From: Calidifontibacillus erzurumensis
GTDB lineage: Bacteria; Bacillota; Bacilli; Bacillales; Bacillaceae_J
Reading direction: 5' to 3'
Assembly: GCF_013303125.1 (NCBI RefSeq)
Contig: NZ_JABTTE010000002.1
Location: 229,042-293,041, forward strand
Length of the DNA stretch: 64,000 nucleotides
Shown: in pieces, positions 1 to 7,024 of the stretch
Numbering within the stretch: the stretch's first letter is position 1
How the letters are laid out: the number at the start of each line of letters is the position of its first letter
The notes under the pieces: model-generated
Databases searched by the model: none
The model's input: the letters and a program-made list of their open reading frames with translations, nothing else
Told to the model about the DNA's origin: nothing
Position numbers and translations under genes: made by a program

Positions 1-2
1 AC

Positions 3-221
3 AAAATTAATGAAGATCTTCAAGTTGGGGACGTTGTAAATGCAAATACTTTGATTGGCTATGTGGGCAATTCTGGGACAAGCGGTGAGGTAAAAGGAAA
101 TCAATCGGAACTTCATCTTCATTTAGATTTGTTATATAAAGGGGAATTGTTTTGGAAAGGGCTGACAACAAAAGAAATCGAAGAAGTTTTACAAGCAGTT
201 TTTTCCAACAAAAAAGGCTAG
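3..221 (+). CDS. C-terminal end of an M23 (LytM-type) metallopeptidase, partial
   Basis: Only the last 72 codons are in the window; the gene begins upstream. The visible part reads VGDVVNANTLIGYVGNSGTSG and then ELHLHLDL. This matches the end of M23 peptidase domains: the glycine-rich turn followed by the HxH motif, whose second histidine is a zinc ligand. Such enzymes cut peptide cross-links in cell walls, usually outside the cell. The first HxxxD zinc-binding motif, any signal peptide and any extra domains lie off the left edge, so activity and location cannot be judged. The stop codon lies in the left arm of a terminator hairpin shared with the convergent gene on the right. Confidence 0.75.
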   Translation, partial: KINEDLQVGDVVNANTLIGYVGNSGTSGEVKGNQSELHLHLDLLYKGELFWKGLTTKEIEEVLQAVFSNKKG

Positions 222-245
222 TCCATCGGCTAGCCTTTATTTTTT
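213..245. terminator. Bidirectional terminator
   Basis: A 9-bp stem (213-221 with 230-238) and an 8-base loop, with A-rich sequence on the left and a T-run on the right. It sits between two converging genes and can serve both. Confidence 0.75.
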
Positions 246-668
246 ATCATAAAAATACATAATTCTTCCATTAAATAGATGAAGTTCCCCATTCAATTTT
301 CGGGCTAAAAATTTGGCAAATTCATTTGCTTTATTTTTATCTCCGTAAGTTGCAGTTTCTGGGAGAGCAATTTGAATAAAATTTTGCTGGCGTGTGCCAT
401 TTTCATCTTCAACTTCTTCTGAACCAACCCCTAATAAAATAAAGTTATAGCGATCTTTTATTCCTTTTAAGTAAAACCATTGGCCGTTTGCATCTTCCCG
501 TTCTTTTATTTCATATGGAAAAGCGTTTTCTTCATATTCCCAACCCAATTGTTCTCCAGTTTTACTTGTAATCTCCTTATAATAATTGAAATAATCTTTC
601 AGTTCTTCTAATGTTACTTCTTGCTTAATGGATGCTGGTACTAGTTTTATGTATGCAGTTCTTGACAT
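237..668 (-). CDS. Conserved Bacillaceae protein, DUF1885-like
   Basis: A 143-residue soluble protein beginning MSRTAYIKLVPASIKQ, with no signal peptide or membrane segment. Its charged pattern, with YYKEITSKTGEQLGW near residue 30 and FAKFLARKLNGELHLF near residue 120, resembles the DUF1885 family as I remember it. No function is known to me. The ATG at 668 follows a GAGGGGGAT ribosome site. It is transcribed away from the DUF3055 gene, and about 240 bp of shared upstream DNA contains two operator-like dyads. The family name rests on recall and the function is open. Confidence 0.6.
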   Translation of the reverse strand: MSRTAYIKLVPASIKQEVTLEELKDYFNYYKEITSKTGEQLGWEYEENAFPYEIKEREDANGQWFYLKGIKDRYNFILLGVGSEEVEDENGTRQQNFIQIALPETATYGDKNKANEFAKFLARKLNGELHLFNGRIMYFYDKK

Positions 669-809
669 ATCCTATCCCCCTCAAAACCGTTAGCTGACGC
701 TCCGTTTTCTATGATAGCATTTTTTCAATGCTGTTTACAACTGGGAATTAGGAACGAGTGATTTGTCAAAAAAACATATATTTTTTTAAAAGTTCATAAA
801 ATAGAAACA

Positions 810-822
810 TTCACAATGTGAA
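810..822. promoter_or_regulatory. Upstream TTCACA/TGTGAA palindrome
   Basis: TTCACAATGTGAA is a perfect palindrome around a central A, just upstream of the -35 element at 828. It shares CATTGTGAA (reverse strand) with the dyad at 870-887, so the two probably bind the same regulator. The regulator is not known. Confidence 0.5.
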
Positions 823-827
823 ATGTA

Positions 828-856
828 TTGAATATTGAAAATTTTATCGTTACAAT
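828..856 (+). promoter_or_regulatory. Sigma-A-type promoter of the DUF3055 gene
   Basis: TTGAAT at 828-833, a 17-bp spacer, and TACAAT at 851-856. Transcription would begin near 863, about 48 bp before the start codon at 911. Confidence 0.55.
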
Positions 857-869
857 AAAAATAAAAACA

Positions 870-887
870 TTGTGAATAAAATCACAA
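870..887. promoter_or_regulatory. CRP/FNR-type operator (TTGTGA-N6-TCACAA)
   Basis: TTGTGA, six bases, TCACAA is a perfect 6+6 dyad. It fits the TGTGA-N6-TCACA form recognised by CRP/FNR-family regulators, including Bacillus Fnr. It lies just downstream of the expected transcription start, a position more typical of repression. The regulator is inferred from the motif only. Confidence 0.5.
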
Positions 888-910
888 ATTGATAAAGGAG
901 GGGGAACAAA

Positions 911-1210
911 ATGGCTACCATTGAAAGGCTTTATGATGAAAGTGAAACGACCAAAGTTCGATTCATTGGATTTTCAACTGATGATTTCCGTTATGATTTT
1001 GGCATTATATACACCAATCAATTTTTTGGGAAACCAATGGTTGTATGTATGCAGTCTGGTTGTTCTACTCTTCTTGATGGAGAAGATATTCAAGATTACG
1101 AACAGTTAAAAAAGATTTTCCGCTTAAAAAATGATAAACAAGCAATGGATTTAGCCGTATTTTTTGAACAAAATTTACCGACTTCTCGTTTTGAAACCCA
1201 GTATGATTAA
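911..1210 (+). CDS. DUF3055 / SAV0927-like protein
   Basis: A 99-residue soluble protein. The N-terminal part, LYDESETTKVRFIGF followed by YDFGIIYTNQFFGKPMV, resembles the small Firmicutes family DUF3055 (SAV0927-like), whose role is unknown to me. The start ATG lies 6 bp after GGAGGGGG. The gene stands alone between its own promoter and the SR1 locus. What is distinctive is the upstream region: a good promoter flanked by two TGTGA-type dyads, which suggests expression follows a physiological signal. The family call is from memory of the sequence pattern. Confidence 0.6.
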   Translation: MATIERLYDESETTKVRFIGFSTDDFRYDFGIIYTNQFFGKPMVVCMQSGCSTLLDGEDIQDYEQLKKIFRLKNDKQAMDLAVFFEQNLPTSRFETQYD

Positions 1211-1267
1211 ATATAAATCCTACTTTAGATGGAAACATTTATAAAATGTGCTATACGAAAAATGGCC

Positions 1268-1294
1268 TTGACAATAAATAGTATGACATAATAT
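1268..1294 (+). promoter_or_regulatory. Promoter of SR1
   Basis: TTGACA at 1268-1273 is a perfect -35. The -10 is either TAATAT at 1289-1294 (15-bp spacer) or ATATCA at 1291-1296 (17 bp). TATGACATAAT at 1282-1292, overlapping the -10, is a one-mismatch relative of the CcpN-like box downstream. Confidence 0.55.
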
Positions 1295-1302
1295 CATGAA
1301 AA

Positions 1303-1325
1303 TATGATATATTAAAACGTTTCCA
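1303..1325 (+). promoter_or_regulatory. CcpN-like box and overlapping cre-like site
   Basis: TATGATATATT at 1303-1313 fits the CcpN consensus TRTGHYATAYW as I recall it. TTAAAACGTTTCCA at 1312-1325 differs at one base from a TGAAAACGTTTCCA-type CcpA site. In B. subtilis SR1 is repressed mainly by CcpN and weakly by CcpA when sugar is available, so both sites are expected here. Confidence 0.55.
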
Positions 1326-1344
1326 TCTAAAAGGGGATGAATTC

Positions 1345-1461
1345 ATGGGCACAATCGTTTGCCAAAATTGTGAAAGCACAATCGAACATTTTGAAGATGA
1401 AAAAGTAACGACTCTTTATGCGAAAAGTTGCGGATGTTGTGAACAAAAAGAAGAAAATTAA
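1345..1461 (+). CDS. sr1P: SR1P, small GapA-binding peptide encoded on SR1
   Basis: A 38-codon frame: MGTIVCQNCESTIEHFEDEK, then VTTLYAKSCGCCEQKEEN. The opening MGTIVCQxCExTI and FEDEKVTTLY are, as I recall them, hallmarks of SR1P. In B. subtilis SR1P binds glyceraldehyde-3-phosphate dehydrogenase GapA and promotes its interaction with RNase J1. Five cysteines in two groups suggest metal binding. The AAGGGGATG ribosome site ends about 6 bp before the ATG. The gene is flanked by an SR1-like promoter and terminator and lies next to speA, as in B. subtilis. Confidence 0.8.
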   Translation: MGTIVCQNCESTIEHFEDEKVTTLYAKSCGCCEQKEEN

Positions 1462-1483
1462 AACTTGTTTTTAGAATAATAAA

Positions 1484-1516
1484 AAGAGTATGGCGAAACC
1501 TGCCATACTCTTATTT
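1484..1516. terminator. Bidirectional terminator between SR1 and speA
   Basis: An 11-bp perfect stem (1484-1494 with 1502-1512) and a 7-base loop. It is followed by TATTTTATTT on the plus strand and a T-rich run on the minus strand, so it ends both SR1 and speA. Confidence 0.85.
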
Positions 1517-2988
1517 TATTTAATCGGACTAAATTCTTTAATTACACGTAAATGGTTCAGACTTTCATCTTCTGGTCCCTGTACAGGTAAACCTACTTCT
1601 AAATTTTCTTTGGCATAATCGATGTTTTCTTTCGTAATAATTTCTCCAGGAATGAGAATTGGGATTCCAGGTGGATACACCATAATAAATTCAGCGCTAA
1701 TTCTTCCGATGGATTCTTCTATCGGCACAACTTCTGTCTCCGCGTAAAATGCATCCCGAGGTGACAAAGCTAGACGTGGAATAGCTGGAACATGCACTTC
1801 AATCGCTTTTGTCTCTTTTGACGAAGACCTTCGACTTTCTGATAGGTCTCTTAATGCCTTGACTAAAATTTCAGTTTCTCTTTCAGTATCTCCTATTGTA
1901 ATAATGCAAAGAATGTTATAAAGATCTGAAAGTTCAACTTCAATATTGTAATTTTCTCGCAGCCAAATTTCCGCTTCATAACCGGTCATACCTAAATCTT
2001 TAACAGAAATTATTAGTTTAGTAGGATCATAATCGTACGTCGCTTTCGTTCCAAGAATTTCTTTGCCAGCACAATAAAGATATGGTATTTCATTAATTTG
2101 CTTTCTTGTTGATTCAGCAAGACGAATCGCTTTATCGATCAGTTCCTTTCCTCTTGTTGCAAGCTGCCTGCGAGCACAATCGAGAGATGCTAATAATATA
2201 TAGGAAGTTGATGTAGTTGTTAGCATGCTAATGATTGTTTGAACATGCTTGGCCGAAATCAAACCTTCCTTCACATTCAAAATGGAGCTTTGTGTCATGG
2301 AGCCGCCAAGTTTATGAACGCTTGTTGCTGCCATATCTGCACCAGCTTGCATGGCTGACATTGGCAAATCTTCGTGAAAATGAATATGAACACCGTGCGC
2401 TTCATCCACTAATACTGGAACATTATAAGAATGGGCGATGTCAACAATTTCTTTTAAATTAGCAGCAATGCCAAAATAAGTAGGATTAATGACTAATAGA
2501 CCTTTGGCATCTGGATGAGCTTTAATCGCTTTTCGAACTGCATCTGTTGTGATGCCATGGGATATTCCCAAATTTTTATCAATGACTGGATGGATAAAAA
2601 TAGGGGTCGCACCAGAGAAAATGATGGCTGACATAATTGATTTATGCACATTTCTAGGTACGATAATTTTGTCTCCCGGCTTACACACAGACATGATCAT
2701 TGTCATAATTGCACCGCTTGTCCCTTGGACGGAAAAGAAAGTATGGTCTGCACCGAATGCTTCAGCTGCAAGTTTTTGTGCCTTTTGAATAATTCCATGC
2801 GGATGATGCAAATCATCTAAAGGTCCGATATTGATTAAGTCAATTGACAGTGCATTATTACCGATAAACTCTCTAAATTCAGGGTCAATTCCAGTTCCTT
2901 TTTTGTGACCTGGAATATGAAATTGAATGGGATTTTTTTTGGCATGTTCTAATAGTCCTGTAAAAAGGGGAGTTTCATTTTGATTCAA
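1516..2988 (-). CDS. speA: Arginine decarboxylase, Orn/Lys/Arg decarboxylase family
   Basis: A PLP enzyme of fold type I that decarboxylates arginine to agmatine, the first step of polyamine synthesis in Bacillus. The TSVHKLGG motif carries the PLP lysine at about residue 226, and VLVDEAHG supplies the cofactor-binding Asp near 195. HIPGHKKG at the N-terminus and the C-terminal segment MVYPPGIPILIPGE are typical of the family. I start it at TTG 2988 (490 aa), because GAGGTG lies 6 bp upstream and this begins MNQNETPL like the B. subtilis protein. A GTG at 2997 is possible but has no ribosome site. SR1 is its convergent neighbour. Confidence 0.92.
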   Translation of the reverse strand: MNQNETPLFTGLLEHAKKNPIQFHIPGHKKGTGIDPEFREFIGNNALSIDLINIGPLDDLHHPHGIIQKAQKLAAEAFGADHTFFSVQGTSGAIMTMIMSVCKPGDKIIVPRNVHKSIMSAIIFSGATPIFIHPVIDKNLGISHGITTDAVRKAIKAHPDAKGLLVINPTYFGIAANLKEIVDIAHSYNVPVLVDEAHGVHIHFHEDLPMSAMQAGADMAATSVHKLGGSMTQSSILNVKEGLISAKHVQTIISMLTTTSTSYILLASLDCARRQLATRGKELIDKAIRLAESTRKQINEIPYLYCAGKEILGTKATYDYDPTKLIISVKDLGMTGYEAEIWLRENYNIEVELSDLYNILCIITIGDTERETEILVKALRDLSESRRSSSKETKAIEVHVPAIPRLALSPRDAFYAETEVVPIEESIGRISAEFIMVYPPGIPILIPGEIITKENIDYAKENLEVGLPVQGPEDESLNHLRVIKEFSPIK

Positions 2989-3188
2989 GTTAGACACCTC
3001 AATACGTTCAAGTTACATAAAACAAATAAATTTTATCAAATGCAATAAAATTTTCAAGAACAATTATTTTCCTCTATGTATCTTTTAAGAAATGGTAAGA
3101 AATACAATTCATGAAAGGAATTTTTATATACATATAGAACAATTAAAGAGAAAATTGTTATAGTTGAATTTTAAAGGGGGCCAATAAG

Positions 3189-4148
3189 TTGAACTGGAAA
3201 ACAAAAATAACAGAAATGTTAGAAATTCAATACCCAATTATCCAAGGTGGGCTTGCATATTTGGCGTATTCTGAATTAGCTGCTGCTGTATCGAATGCCG
3301 GCGGTTTAGGGCAAATTACGGCAATGTCTCTTGAAACTCCAGATGATTTAAGAGAAGAAATCAAAAAAGTTAGAAAAATTACAGATAAACCTTTTGGAGT
3401 AAATTTTGCAATTGGCCAACATGGAAGAAGATTTGATCATATGCTTCAAGTAGCTATTGATGAAAAGGTCCCTGTCATCACGATGACGGGTGGGAATCCT
3501 GCACCAATGTTTGATATGTTAAAAGGTGTATCAGTCAAAAAGCTTGTATTAGTTGCTGCACGAAGGCAGGCAGAGAAAGCAGAAGAATTAGGAGCGGATG
3601 CTGTTATCGTTGTCGGTCAAGAAGGTGGGGGGCATCTTGGCAAAAATGATACGGGAACATTTGTATTGGTACCGCAAGTCGTTGATGCAGTGTCCATTCC
3701 AGTTGTTGCTTCAGGCGGAATCGGCGATGGCCGCGGTTTAATGGCAGCCTTAGCATTAGGTGCAGAAGGAATTGAAATGGGAACTAGATTTATTGCAACG
3801 AAAGAATGTGTACATGCCCATGAAAATTACAAAAGAAAGCTTGTTGAAGGAACGGAAAATGATACAATCGTTATTAAGCGTTCAATTGGCGCTCCGGCAA
3901 GAGCAATAGCGAGTGAGTTCACTGACAAAATTCTTGAACTTGAACAAAAATTCGGTGATTATGAGCATTTAAAAGATTATATTAGCGGTGAAGCTAACAA
4001 ACGGTATATCTATGAAGGAAATGAAAAAGAAGGCTTCGGCTGGGCAGGTCAAGTGATGGGATTAATAAAAGATATTCCAACAGTGGACGAACTATTTAAA
4101 CGGATGATAGCAGAAGCTGAATCAATTCGAAAAGTCTGGGCACAATGA
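3189..4148 (+). CDS. FMN-dependent nitronate monooxygenase / FabK-like oxidoreductase
   Basis: A 319-residue TIM-barrel flavoprotein of the 2-nitropropane dioxygenase family. The opening YPIIQGGLAYLAYSELAAAV and NAGGLGQI, the central GQEGGGHLG, and the phosphate-binding segment VVASGGIGDGRGLMAALALG followed by GTRF are all visible. Members either oxidise alkyl nitronates or, as FabK, reduce enoyl-ACP. The two are hard to separate by eye, so I leave the substrate open. Start TTG 3189 follows AAAGGGGG by about 8 bp. It heads a same-strand run with yktA and yktB. Confidence 0.8.
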   Translation: MNWKTKITEMLEIQYPIIQGGLAYLAYSELAAAVSNAGGLGQITAMSLETPDDLREEIKKVRKITDKPFGVNFAIGQHGRRFDHMLQVAIDEKVPVITMTGGNPAPMFDMLKGVSVKKLVLVAARRQAEKAEELGADAVIVVGQEGGGHLGKNDTGTFVLVPQVVDAVSIPVVASGGIGDGRGLMAALALGAEGIEMGTRFIATKECVHAHENYKRKLVEGTENDTIVIKRSIGAPARAIASEFTDKILELEQKFGDYEHLKDYISGEANKRYIYEGNEKEGFGWAGQVMGLIKDIPTVDELFKRMIAEAESIRKVWAQ

Positions 4149-4182
4149 GAAAAAGTAGAATTTTAAAAGCGTGGTGAAATCA

Positions 4183-4461
4183 TTGCAGCAATATAGTTAT
4201 CCTTTATCGGAAGACTGGTCTAAACAGGAAGTGATTGATGTTATTTATTTTTTTCAATGTATTGAAGAAGCGTATGAAAAAGGTATTATTCGTGAAAAAC
4301 TGCTTGCCGCATATAGGCGTTTTAAAGAAATTGTGCCTTCCAAAGGGGAAGAAAAACAATTGTGCGGAAAGTTCGATAAGGCGACAGGATACTCTTGTTA
4401 CCATACAATAAAAGAAGCTAGAGAAAAAAATGACGGACAAAAAATTAAAATGGAAGTTTAA
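4183..4461 (+). CDS. yktA: UPF0223 family protein YktA
   Basis: A small soluble protein (92 aa from this start) with the UPF0223 pattern: [39 protein letters not shown] and [16 protein letters not shown]. The function is unknown. I chose TTG 4183 because GTGGTG at 4171-4176 is a suitable ribosome site 6 bp upstream. Reading from the GTG at 4171 would leave no ribosome site. It is followed 14 bp later by yktB, and the order speA, yktA, yktB matches B. subtilis. Confidence 0.82.
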   Translation: MQQYSYPLSEDWSKQEVIDVIYFFQCIEEAYEKGIIREKLLAAYRRFKEIVPSKGEEKQLCGKFDKATGYSCYHTIKEAREKNDGQKIKMEV

Positions 4462-4475
4462 GAAGGAGTGAAAAA

Positions 4476-5096
4476 GTGAGTTTACCAAGTTTTACAAAAG
4501 ATGATTTTCAAATTTTTACTGTACCAGGCCTAGAACAAAGAATGGAATTGATCCGTTCTCATATTCAGCCGAAATTTCAAGCAATTGGTTCCAATCTTGT
4601 TAGTGAGCTCGAAATGAAATTGGGAAATGATATGTATTTACATATTGCCAAACATGCAAGAAGGACGGTTAATCCGCCAAATGATACGTGGCTTGCAATT
4701 GCCCATGATAAACGAGGATACAAAAAGCATCCTCATTTTCAAGTAGGCTTATTTGATGATCATGTCTTTGTGTGGCTTGCTTTTATTTATGAATTACCTA
4801 ATAAAAAACAAATTGGTCAAGCTCTCTTAGATCAAATTCAATTAATTAAAGAACTTCCTGAAGACTATGTTATTTCTGTTGATCATACACAAAAGGATGC
4901 ATTTCCGGTTACAAATGCAGATGAGATGGTTAAAGCTTTGGAACGTTTCCGAGATATTAAAAAAGGTGAATTTTTAATTGGAAAACTATTTTCTACTGAT
5001 GACCCTATCTTACAAAATGGGGATGAATTTATAAACACGGTAAAAAATATATTTTTTACACTACTACCAATATATAAAGTTTCGATGTCTGCTTAA
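4476..5096 (+). CDS. yktB: UPF0637 family protein YktB
   Basis: A 206-residue soluble protein. The segment MSLPSFTKDDFQIFTVPGLE, then HIAKHARRTVNPPNDTWLAI and HPHFQVGLFDDHVFVWLAF, is characteristic of YktB (UPF0637). No enzymatic role is established that I know of. Start GTG 4476 lies 6 bp after AAGGAG. It ends this operon and is followed by a strong terminator. Confidence 0.85.
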   Translation: MSLPSFTKDDFQIFTVPGLEQRMELIRSHIQPKFQAIGSNLVSELEMKLGNDMYLHIAKHARRTVNPPNDTWLAIAHDKRGYKKHPHFQVGLFDDHVFVWLAFIYELPNKKQIGQALLDQIQLIKELPEDYVISVDHTQKDAFPVTNADEMVKALERFRDIKKGEFLIGKLFSTDDPILQNGDEFINTVKNIFFTLLPIYKVSMSA

Positions 5097-5136
5097 AGTA
5101 GAAATGAATATGAATTATTTATTCACTTAAAAGATT

Positions 5137-5165
5137 GCCGCTTGCGAAAAACAAGCGGCTTTTTG
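5137..5165 (+). terminator. Terminator after yktB
   Basis: An 8-bp GC-rich stem (5137-5144 with 5152-5159), a 7-base loop, and TTTTT. Confidence 0.85.
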
Positions 5166-5500
5166 AACTTCATAAAAAATTTCTTTTATGTTCAGATTCA
5201 TATTCGATTCTTCCCTATTCTGTACTAAAAAACAGCTTCTGAATTTAGAAAAACCTTCCTACTCAATCCCTACAATTATGTAGACGTTATCCTTCACAAT
5301 ATTAAATTTGATAATAAGGAATGGTTCTATTGTCCCACGATCACCACTTGCAAATGATTCTAGTAAGATCCAAAAAGGAATCGGCATAGGTGAATCCATT
5401 AATTTTGTTCCAAATCATTGTAGAAATTCATACTATATATCAAGAAAAAAAGTATTCATAAGAAATCGGCAATCATGAATAGTCAATAATTTTTCGAAAA
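5166..5500. other. Gene-free stretch between yktB and ykzI
   Basis: About 335 bp of AT-rich DNA with stops in all frames and no convincing hairpin or coding remnant. In B. subtilis nprE lies in this part of the map; no recognisable trace of it is visible here. Confidence 0.5.
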
Positions 5501-5510
5501 GGGGTGTTGC

Positions 5511-5702
5511 GTGGTGAAGCAAGTGGTTAGGGTTTTAAAAAGAAATGAAGCGGAAAAAAGACTGCCAGTGTTAAAGTTAGAGATTGATTATGAATTGGCA
5601 ACACTATATGATGCGATGATGGCGAATGATGAGGCACAAATTAGAAAATCAAAACTAATATTGGAACAATTCCGGCAAGAATTGCTCCGTTTACAAGCAT
5701 AG
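5511..5702 (+). CDS. ykzI: Small conserved protein YkzI-like
   Basis: A 63-residue, highly charged and probably all-helical protein: VLKRNEAEKRLPVLKLEIDY, then YDAMMANDEAQIRKSKLILE. The pattern and its position between yktB and yktC match B. subtilis YkzI as I recall it. The function is unknown. GTG 5511 follows GGGGTG; the next codon, also GTG, could equally be the start. It is a single gene ending at its own terminator. Confidence 0.6.
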   Translation: MVKQVVRVLKRNEAEKRLPVLKLEIDYELATLYDAMMANDEAQIRKSKLILEQFRQELLRLQA

Positions 5703-5712
5703 ACATTTTTTG

Positions 5713-5738
5713 ACGAACCTAAAAATGGTTCGTTTTTT
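5713..5738 (+). terminator. Terminator after ykzI
   Basis: A 7-bp stem (5713-5719 with 5727-5733), a 7-base loop, then TTTTT. Confidence 0.8.
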
Positions 5739-5759
5739 ATGGACTGATCTGTGAAAGAT

Positions 5760-5788
5760 TATACATATCGTAAAATTTCCTATATAAT
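5760..5788 (+). promoter_or_regulatory. Likely sigma-A promoter of the inositol monophosphatase gene
   Basis: TATAAT at 5783-5788 with TATACA (4 of 6 to TTGACA) 17 bp upstream at 5760-5765. The gene starts at 5827 and nothing else lies between. Confidence 0.45.
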
Positions 5789-5826
5789 GAGAATTAATGG
5801 TAAATTCGATTTAGGAGGCAACAGTT

Positions 5827-6627
5827 TTGCAAAAACGCAATTTTGAACATCTTTTTAAATTTGCACGTGATTTGACAGTAGATGCTGGGGAACAAATTCG
5901 AACGTCTTTTCAGAAAGAGATAACGGTCGACTTTAAAGAAAATAGATCTGATCTTGTTACGAATATGGACAAGCAAATAGAAAGATTTTTCATAAAAAAT
6001 ATTCAAAAATCTTATCCGGATCATCGCATATTAGGTGAGGAAGGGTTTGGGGATAAAATTACTTCTCTCGATGGTACGATTTGGATTATCGATCCGATTG
6101 ACGGAACGATGAATTTTGTTCATATGCAGCGCCATTTTGCCATTTCCGTAGCGATTTATCATAATGGTGAAGGAATTATCGGTTTGATTTATGATGTTGC
6201 TCAAAAAGACCTTTATTATGCAGTAAAAGGTCAAGGCGCTTTTTTGAATGATCGGAAGCTTCCGGCTTTGGGGTCAATTGACGTAGGAGATGCGGTAATT
6301 GGAGTCAATTCTGCTTGGGTTTTTGAAAAAAAACGGATTAAAGAAGGCATTATTCCGCACCTTATTAATAATTTAAGAGGGACTCGGTCATTCGGTTCCG
6401 CTGCTATTGAATTGGCTTATACTGCTTCAGGGAAAATTGATGGTTATATTTCATTGCGCCTATCACCATGGGATTATGCTGCTGGAAAGATCTTAATTGA
6501 AGAAGTGGGAGGAAAAATAAGTACGATCAACGGGGACCCTTTAACAATATTAACGAAACAATCACCTGTATTTGCAGCAAAGCCGGGGTTACATGAATCC
6601 ATATTGAAAAATTTTTTAATAAAATAA
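5827..6627 (+). CDS. yktC: Inositol monophosphatase family phosphatase (YktC)
   Basis: A 266-residue member of the Li+-sensitive, Mg2+-dependent phosphatase superfamily. ILGEEGFG (Glu pair at 71-72) and WIIDPIDGTMNF (Asp 89 and Asp 92) form the metal site, and LSPWDYAAGKILIEEVGG is the second signature near residue 215. Such enzymes hydrolyse inositol-1-phosphate, and some members act on fructose-1,6-bisphosphate or NADP, so the physiological substrate is uncertain. Start TTG 5827 lies 6 bp after AGGAGGCA. It corresponds to B. subtilis yktC (suhB-like) and forms its own transcription unit. Confidence 0.88.
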   Translation: MQKRNFEHLFKFARDLTVDAGEQIRTSFQKEITVDFKENRSDLVTNMDKQIERFFIKNIQKSYPDHRILGEEGFGDKITSLDGTIWIIDPIDGTMNFVHMQRHFAISVAIYHNGEGIIGLIYDVAQKDLYYAVKGQGAFLNDRKLPALGSIDVGDAVIGVNSAWVFEKKRIKEGIIPHLINNLRGTRSFGSAAIELAYTASGKIDGYISLRLSPWDYAAGKILIEEVGGKISTINGDPLTILTKQSPVFAAKPGLHESILKNFLIK

Positions 6628-6660
6628 GGGAGTTTCTTCTTAAATATAGAAAAGTAAAAA

Positions 6661-6706
6661 AGGAGCAGTTCATGATCCATTTGTGATCTGAACAGCTCCC
6701 ATTTTT
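6661..6706. terminator. Imperfect bidirectional terminator
   Basis: GGAGC, GTTCA and GATC at 6662-6678 pair with GATC, GAAC and GCTCC at 6684-6698, with mismatches between the blocks. ATTTTTAT follows on the plus strand and ylaF converges from the other side. Confidence 0.6.
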
Positions 6707-6890
6707 ATAATTTATTGGCTTGGCGCATTTTTTTCTTTAACATAAAACCAAATCCAATAATGGTAATGGATGCCAAACAAGAAATGATAATTCCAAAGAA
6801 GCTTCCTTCTGCAATAGCAACACCAATGGATCCTAACGAAATGACACCAATGATTGCCAAGCATAAAAATAAAAAGTTGATATTTTTCAT
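6705..6890 (-). CDS. ylaF: YlaF family small membrane protein
   Basis: 61 residues with two hydrophobic helices (about 4-24 and 28-49) and a basic tail KKKMRQANKL, so it is inserted in the cytoplasmic membrane with a cytoplasmic C-terminus by the positive-inside rule. Size, layout and position just before typA match YlaF. The role is unknown. ATG 6890 is preferred because GAGGAG ends 9 bp upstream; a TTG three codons earlier directly abuts the ribosome site. Confidence 0.7.
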   Translation of the reverse strand: MKNINFLFLCLAIIGVISLGSIGVAIAEGSFFGIIISCLASITIIGFGFMLKKKMRQANKL

Positions 6891-7024
6891 ATTGGTCAAC
6901 TCCTCATTTCATTCAGTTAGTACATTTTTTTAATGTTATGTTATAATTTTTTAGTTGCAAATAATCAAACAATGTAATTTTAACTATAACACAAAATTGT
7001 ATGAATATATAGGAGATGACTAGT

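Larger units (their letters stand above)
1300..1518 (+). ncRNA. sr1: SR1 dual-function small RNA
   Basis: About 0.2 kb from the promoter at 1268 to the strong terminator at 1484-1512, containing the SR1P reading frame. Its place next to speA is that of SR1 in B. subtilis. There SR1 acts as a base-pairing RNA against ahrC mRNA, the arginine catabolism activator, and as the mRNA for SR1P. The 5' end is inferred from the promoter. Whether the base-pairing function is conserved cannot be judged without the ahrC sequence. Confidence 0.65.

Noticed and set aside
921..1109. Second frame of 62 codons overlapping the DUF3055 gene
   Set aside because: It is out of frame inside a conserved gene and has no ribosome binding site; the hydrophobic look follows from the AT-rich sequence.
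2235..2462. Plus-strand reading frame inside speA
   Set aside because: It lies wholly opposite a strongly conserved gene, has no ribosome site and no recognisable protein pattern. The same holds for the many other frames opposite typA, mur and fts genes.
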